A stretch of 64,000 nucleotides of DNA, taken from the NCBI GenBank assembly GCA_035248725.1, contig DATFHG010000050.1:1-64000 (forward strand), in the 5' to 3' direction. Positions 59,331-64,000 of the stretch are shown one piece after another. The notes beneath the pieces were generated by a model. The model was not told the origin of the DNA. It made no database searches and saw only the letters and a program-made list of their open reading frames with translations. Positions within the stretch are counted from its first letter, which is position 1. Each line of letters opens with the position of its first letter. The position numbers were made by a program, and so were the translations under genes. Source of the DNA: DASPMP01 sp035248725. Lineage in GTDB: Bacteria; Gemmatimonadota; Gemmatimonadetes; Gemmatimonadales; Gemmatimonadaceae.

Positions 59331-62300
59331 ATGCGTAGCGTTGCGGTGCGTTGGATGTTCGCCGGGATCACTCTCACCGCGACGGCGCTGCAGGCGCAGG
59401 ATCCGTCGCTCTTCAGCGGCTTGCGATATCGCATGGTCGGTCCCAACCGCGGCGGTCGCTCCACCGCGGTGACCGGAGTCGCGTCGCAACCATTCACCTA
59501 CTACATGGGCGTCGCCTCGGGCGGCGTGTGGAAGACCACCGACGCCGGACAGACCTGGTTCCCTATCTCCGACGGCAAGATCCCCGTCGGGTCGATCGGT
59601 GCCATCGAAGTGGCCGCCTCCGACCCCAACGTCGTGTACGTCGGTACCGGCTCGGACGACATCCGCAGCAACGTGTCCATCGGTCGCGGCATGTACAAGT
59701 CGCTCGACGGCGGGCAGAGCTGGAGCTTCATCGGCTTGCGCGACGTCGGCCAGATCGGCGCCGTGCGCGTGCATCCCGCGAATCCGGACATCGTCTTCGT
59801 CAGCGCCACCGGCAATCCGTTCAAGCCGAACGCCGAGCGTGGCGTGTATCGCACGCGCGACGGCGGCAAGACGTGGCAGCGTATTCTTTCCCTCTCGGAC
59901 ACCACGGGTGCATCCGACGTGGAGCTCCAGCCGGGCAACCCGAACGTGGTGTACGCGGTGATGTGGCGTGGGGCGCGGAAGCCGTGGACGATCATCAGCG
60001 GCGCCCGCGAGGGCGGCGTGTACAAGAGCACTGACGGCGGCGACAACTGGACGAAGCTCGGCGGCGGCCTGCCGACGGAGCTCGTCGGCAAGGGCAACCT
60101 CGCCGTCACGCCCGCGAATCCGAATCGCCTCTATCTATTGTATGAGGCGCGGCCCGGCGGCGGCTTGTATCGCTCCGACGATGCCGGTGTCACGTGGACG
60201 CTGGTCAACGCCACGGCAGGCATCATCCAGCGGCCGTTCTATTACACGACGATCGCCGCCGATCCGACCAACGCCGACGTCGTGTATGTCGGCGCGGAAG
60301 GCTTCTGGAAGAGCTCCGATGCGGGTCGGACGCTGCGCTCCTTCGCGGTGCCGCATGGCGACAATCACGACATGTGGATTTCGCCACGCGACGGCGACGT
60401 GATGATCCAGGCGAACGATGGCGGCGCCAACGTGTCGCTCAACGGCGGCCGTACCTGGAGCACGCAGTACAATCAGCCGACGGCCGAGATCTATCAGGTC
60501 TACACCGACAACCAGTTTCCGTATCGTCTGTACGGCGCGCAGCAGGACAACACGACGGTCATCGTGCCGAGTCTGCCGCTGAACAGCGGCCAGGCGGAGG
60601 AGTGGCGCGTGGGCCCGGGATGCGAGACGGGTCCGATCATTCCACACCCGGTGAATCCGGACACCGTGTATGGGTCGTGCAAGGGGCAGTTCTCGCGCAT
60701 GAACCTGAAGACGGGCCAGGAAAAGCAGTATTGGGTCGGCGCGCAGTCGCTGTATGGCAACGTGCCTGCGGACCTGATCTACCGGTTCCAGCGTGTGTCG
60801 CCGATGGAGCTTTCGCCGTGGGATCCGAAGACGATCTACTATGGCTCGCAGTTCGTGCACCGCACGCGCGATGAAGGTGTGACGTGGACCCGCATCAGTC
60901 CCGATCTCACCGCGAACGATCCGAAGCTGCGCAATGCGATCTCCGGCGAGCCGATCACGCGCGACATGACGGGCGAGGAGGTGTACCCCACGCTCTACGC
61001 GATTCGTGAATCGCCGGTACGCCGCGGCGCCATCTGGACGGGATCGAACGACGGGCCGTTCCATGTATCGCGCGACAACGGCGTCACGTGGAGCGACGTC
61101 ACGCCGAAGGATCTGCCGCCGGGCGGCCGCGTGGCGATGATCGAGCCGTCGCCGCACGCCGCGGGCGAAGCGTATTACGCTGTGTATCGCTATTTGCTGG
61201 GCGATTTCCAGCCGTACATATACAAGACGAGCGACTACGGCCGGACGTGGAAGCGGCTCACCACGGGAAACAACGGCATCGCGAGCGACAATCCGACGCG
61301 CGTCGTGCGCGAGGATCCGGATCGTCCCGGATTGCTCTACGCGGGGACGGAATTCGGGATGTTCATCTCGTTCGATGACGGAGCGACCTGGCGACCGTTC
61401 CAGCTCAACCTGCCGGTGGTGCCGATCAACGACATCAAGGTGTTCCACAAGGATCTGCTCGTCGCCACACAGGGGCGCTCGTTCTGGATCATGGACAACC
61501 TGACGCCGTTGCATCAGGCGGGACGCGCGACGGTGGCGGACGCGCGCAGCAATACAATCGCGACGATGCCGAAGATGGAGGTGTCGCCGGCGGTCACGAT
61601 CTACAAGCTGACGACGACACTTTTCAGGCCGCGCGACGCATACCGGATGCGCTACTCGAGCGGCGGCGGATTCGGCCGCGGGCGCGGACCCGCGGCGCCA
61701 CAATATCCGCCCGCCGGCGCGAACATCGACTATTACCTCGGCCAGACGCCGGCTGGACCGCTCACCATCGACATCCTGGATTCGGCCGGAACCGTAGTGC
61801 GCGCCTTCTCGAGCGCGACCGGCGCACCCGCGTCGGCGGGGGCCGGGGACGAAGACGACGATTTCCCACCACGCAGCCGGCCGGCGCCAAAGCTCCCCGT
61901 CGACGTGGGGCTGAACCGTTTCACCTGGGATATGCTGTATCCGGGACCGCGCGAAGGCAGCTCGGGAGAGCCGTCGAGCAATGGCCCCATGGCGCCTCCC
62001 GGCACCTACACGGTGCGCATGAACGTCGCTGGTCAGACGATGACGCAGCCACTGGTCCTGCGTATGGATCCGCGCGTGACGAAGGACGGCGTCACGCTCG
62101 CCGACGTGCGCGATCAATTCGAGCACAACCTGCGTGTCCGCGATCTGGTGAGCGAGGCGAATCGCGCCGCCACGCGTCTCCGTGCCGCGCTGAAGCAGGA
62201 ACCCGACAGCGTACGCGCCCGCCTGCGACCGCTGGAGGCGACGTTGCTCACGCCACCGATCCGCTACAGCACACCCGGACTGCAGGCGCACATCGCGTAT

Positions 62301-62465
62301 CTGTACAGCATGACGCTCGACGCGGATCAGCGCGTTGGGGCGGACGCGAAGGAGCGGTATACGGTGCTGCGGAGAGAACTCGATGCGTTCATCGGTCAAC
62401 TGAATTCGGTGCTGGGCCCCGACACGTCCCCAAGATCTCTGACCGGGACGATTCCGCGAGATTGA
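59331..62465 (+). CDS. Large exported Asp-box (BNR/sortilin-like) repeat protein
   Basis: Secreted protein of 1044 residues. The signal peptide (MRSVAVRWMFAGITLTATALQAQ) is followed by a long beta-propeller region with about eleven Asp-box motifs of the S-x-D-x-G-x-T-W form (for example KTTDAGQTW, KSLDGGQSW, RTRDGGKTW, KTSDYGRTW, SFDDGATW). The last 250 residues contain a beta domain (LPVDVGLNRFTWDMLYPGP, PPGTYTVRMNV) and a helical end. Annotation pipelines often label such proteins glycosyl hydrolase or VPS10-like; no catalytic triad can be named here, so binding or scaffolding is as likely. It is coupled to the App1-like gene. The GTG-rich upstream frame gives other starts, but 59331 begins the signal peptide. 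Confidence 0.85.
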   Translation: MRSVAVRWMFAGITLTATALQAQDPSLFSGLRYRMVGPNRGGRSTAVTGVASQPFTYYMGVASGGVWKTTDAGQTWFPISDGKIPVGSIGAIEVAASDPNVVYVGTGSDDIRSNVSIGRGMYKSLDGGQSWSFIGLRDVGQIGAVRVHPANPDIVFVSATGNPFKPNAERGVYRTRDGGKTWQRILSLSDTTGASDVELQPGNPNVVYAVMWRGARKPWTIISGAREGGVYKSTDGGDNWTKLGGGLPTELVGKGNLAVTPANPNRLYLLYEARPGGGLYRSDDAGVTWTLVNATAGIIQRPFYYTTIAADPTNADVVYVGAEGFWKSSDAGRTLRSFAVPHGDNHDMWISPRDGDVMIQANDGGANVSLNGGRTWSTQYNQPTAEIYQVYTDNQFPYRLYGAQQDNTTVIVPSLPLNSGQAEEWRVGPGCETGPIIPHPVNPDTVYGSCKGQFSRMNLKTGQEKQYWVGAQSLYGNVPADLIYRFQRVSPMELSPWDPKTIYYGSQFVHRTRDEGVTWTRISPDLTANDPKLRNAISGEPITRDMTGEEVYPTLYAIRESPVRRGAIWTGSNDGPFHVSRDNGVTWSDVTPKDLPPGGRVAMIEPSPHAAGEAYYAVYRYLLGDFQPYIYKTSDYGRTWKRLTTGNNGIASDNPTRVVREDPDRPGLLYAGTEFGMFISFDDGATWRPFQLNLPVVPINDIKVFHKDLLVATQGRSFWIMDNLTPLHQAGRATVADARSNTIATMPKMEVSPAVTIYKLTTTLFRPRDAYRMRYSSGGGFGRGRGPAAPQYPPAGANIDYYLGQTPAGPLTIDILDSAGTVVRAFSSATGAPASAGAGDEDDDFPPRSRPAPKLPVDVGLNRFTWDMLYPGPREGSSGEPSSNGPMAPPGTYTVRMNVAGQTMTQPLVLRMDPRVTKDGVTLADVRDQFEHNLRVRDLVSEANRAATRLRAALKQEPDSVRARLRPLEATLLTPPIRYSTPGLQAHIAYLYSMTLDADQRVGADAKERYTVLRRELDAFIGQLNSVLGPDTSPRSLTGTIPRD

Positions 62466-62500
62466 ACCACAGAGGCCCGGAACTCGCGACACGTTCAACC

Positions 62501-63700
62501 ATGGCCGATAACCCGATCTCGCGGATCATCTCCGACATGTTCGCGATCGGTGCAGCGGCGCGCGACACGCTGATCGACGCCCTCCCGCATCGCCCCGACT
62601 GCGTGACGCTGTACCGCGGCTTCGGCGCTGCGGGACGGCTGATGATCATGGGACGCGCACTGCGCGACGACCCGCTCCCCGCCGCTGCGGCGTCGGACAC
62701 CCCGTGGAAAAACCTCGTCGCCATGCTGCGTCGCGCCGACGCGAATCCGATTCCCCATGCGTCGATCCGTGTCGTGGCGGGCAACGTCGCACACGACTTC
62801 ATCGCCGACGACGAAGGATTCTTCTCGGGCTGGATGGATGTCGCCGCGCCAGCGCGTGTCGACGACGAGTGGGTGCGGATCGGTGCCGATCTGCGCGAGC
62901 TGCCCCTGGCCGGCGGCCACGCGGATGGACGCGCCTACTATCCCGACGCGATGCCGGAGCAGCTCGTCGTCTCCGACATCGACGACACGGTGCTGCAGTC
63001 CCGGGTGACGCATCTGCTGCACGCCGTACGCACCATCGCGTTTGGCAATGCACGCACGCGCCTCCCTTTTCCCGGCGTCGCCGCATTCTATCGGGCGCTT
63101 CGTCGCGGACCTGCAGGCGACGGCCGCAATCCGTTGTTCTACGTCTCCAGCAGTCCGTGGAACTTGTACGACGTGATCTCCCAGTTTCTCGAGATCCAGG
63201 ACATTCCAGCAGGCCCCATCATGCTGCGCGACGTGGACCTGTCGCTCGACGCGCTATCGTCCCGCCATCACCACATGCACAAGCGCGAGATGATCCGGCG
63301 CGTGCTCACGACGTATCCGGATGTGCCGGTAATCCTCATCGGCGACAGCAGCCAGCAGGACCCGGAGATCTATCGCGACACGGTGCGCGAGTACGCGGGT
63401 CGGGTGCGTGCAGTGTACATACGCAACGTCACGATGACCGACGAGCGCTCGCGCGCCATCCAGGCACTCGCGAACGAGATCCTCGATGCGGGATCGAGTC
63501 TCGTGCTCGCCGACGACACGCTCGCGGCCGCACGACACGCCGCGGAACACGGGTACATCGCCGAGGACAGCCTCGAGTCGATCGCCAGCGACAAGAGCGC
63601 CGACGAGGGTCGGACGGGCGGCAAGGTCGACGCCCCCGGTGCGCGCGACGCCGGCGACACGCCGACGCCGACGGTCGTGGTCGAAGAGAAACGCAGCTAG
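62501..63700 (+). CDS. App1-like phosphatase (HAD-type, DUF2183)
   Basis: Protein of 399 residues containing the App1 phosphatidate phosphatase catalytic domain: the HAD motif D159-I-D161-D-T163 (VVSDIDDTVLQS), then FPGVAAFYRAL, YVSSSPWNLYDVISQFL, HKREMIRRVL and LIGDSSQQDPEIY. Yeast App1 dephosphorylates phosphatidate; bacterial homologues are little studied. Residues 1-150 form a beta-rich N-terminal domain that in this family wraps the substrate. The C-terminal 40 residues are charged and probably disordered. ATG 62501 is used; an in-frame TTG at 62462 overlaps the previous stop and would couple the two genes. Confidence 0.85.
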   Translation: MADNPISRIISDMFAIGAAARDTLIDALPHRPDCVTLYRGFGAAGRLMIMGRALRDDPLPAAAASDTPWKNLVAMLRRADANPIPHASIRVVAGNVAHDFIADDEGFFSGWMDVAAPARVDDEWVRIGADLRELPLAGGHADGRAYYPDAMPEQLVVSDIDDTVLQSRVTHLLHAVRTIAFGNARTRLPFPGVAAFYRALRRGPAGDGRNPLFYVSSSPWNLYDVISQFLEIQDIPAGPIMLRDVDLSLDALSSRHHHMHKREMIRRVLTTYPDVPVILIGDSSQQDPEIYRDTVREYAGRVRAVYIRNVTMTDERSRAIQALANEILDAGSSLVLADDTLAAARHAAEHGYIAEDSLESIASDKSADEGRTGGKVDAPGARDAGDTPTPTVVVEEKRS

Positions 63701-63706
63701 CTGCCG

Positions 63707-64000
63707 CTAGTGGCCGCGGACCCGCTGCCAGACGCCACCGGGCCCGCGCTCATACACGTACCATTGCCGCGGCGGCTCACGCGTCTCGGCGCATGCCTTC
63801 GTGTCGCAGATGGAAACGGTCACGCGACGTGCACCCCGCGTCCATGCATCGGGGCCGACGATCTGCGCCACGCGATCGGCCTGTCGTGCACGACCCGCTT
63901 CGTCGCTTTCCGGTACGCGCGTGGAGAAATGCACGTCCAGCCGCGCGCCACGCTGGCCCGGCGCCCGGTCGACGACGATACGATTGAGGATTGTCACCGT
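63707..64000 (-). CDS. Hypothetical protein (start beyond the window)
   Basis: C-terminal 97 residues of a protein whose frame remains open to the window edge, so the true start is outside. Features seen: a beta-rich start (TVTILNRIVVDRAPGQRGARLDVHF), one Cys pair (SICDTKAC), and an aromatic end (WYVYERGPGGVWQRV). No family recognised. It converges on the App1-like gene with a 6-base gap. Confidence 0.6.
   Translation of the reverse strand, partial: TVTILNRIVVDRAPGQRGARLDVHFSTRVPESDEAGRARQADRVAQIVGPDAWTRGARRVTVSICDTKACAETREPPRQWYVYERGPGGVWQRVRGH

Noticed and set aside
60135..62498. Open frame of 787 codons antisense to the Asp-box protein
   Set aside because: Composition is typical of a shadow frame; the plus-strand gene has a signal peptide and clear repeats.

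Overview
The window is 64 kb of high-GC (roughly two thirds G+C), densely packed bacterial chromosome with no rRNA, tRNA, CRISPR array or complete classical insertion sequence. The gene content points to a Gram-negative, aerobic, non-photosynthetic heterotroph, most likely a member of Gemmatimonadota (Acidobacteriota is the main alternative). The indicators are three very large ADOP-type orphan ABC permeases, one of them with its PadR repressor, together with a TolC/MacA efflux operon, many lipoproteins and Asp-box secreted proteins, a BshB1 deacetylase and GMC dehydrogenases. This placement is inference from gene families, not from a marker gene. Coding density is very high and no gap between genes exceeds 300 bases.

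Layout. 1-4.4 kb: end of a Ser/Thr kinase, then a translationally coupled aldehyde dehydrogenase and long-chain alcohol oxidase-like GMC flavoprotein. 4.4-9.2 kb: a giant NtrY-like sensor kinase, divergent from a creatininase-family hydrolase. 9.2-21.9 kb: an export operon of exported protein, TolC, MacA-like adaptor and one ATPase, followed by six MacB-like permeases in three tandem A/B pairs. Each junction between pairs holds inserted DNA: a GC-rich inverted repeat with a four-helix-bundle gene remnant between pairs 1 and 2, and a GxxExxY gene framed by long inverted repeats between pairs 2 and 3. 21.9-24.3 kb: ADOP permease. 24.4-27.5 kb: bshB1, kynA and an MFS transporter with overlapping ends. 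27.5-33 kb: outer-membrane protein, cysteine desulfurase and mnmA (tRNA thiolation), two lipoproteins (one a VanX-like dipeptidase) and a small membrane protein. 33-35.9 kb: oxidoreductase, ROK kinase and NagB-like protein, probably for amino-sugar use. 36-43.5 kb: M23 peptidase, then a minus-strand run of dnaJ, grpE, M20 peptidase, MarR regulator and M16 peptidase. 43.5-48.6 kb: SH3 lipoprotein, diguanylate cyclase, and a GMC dehydrogenase with its Tat-exported small subunit. 48.6-58.5 kb: a second ADOP permease, a membrane-anchored pseudokinase with an eleven-residue-repeat coiled coil, a zinc-ribbon protein, a membrane protein, and a third ADOP permease with its PadR regulator and visible operators. 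58.5-64 kb: lipoprotein, large Asp-box secreted protein, App1-like phosphatase and the end of another gene.

The most unusual item is the unit at 18867-19340: a single PD-(D/E)XK-like GxxExxY gene whose start and stop codons both lie inside about 51-bp inverted terminal repeats built from nested palindromes, with no transposase. A second theme is intergenic GC-rich inverted arrays of 7-9-base units, seen with different unit sequences at 13.6, 16.2 and 54.0 kb and as a partial copy at 4.4 kb.
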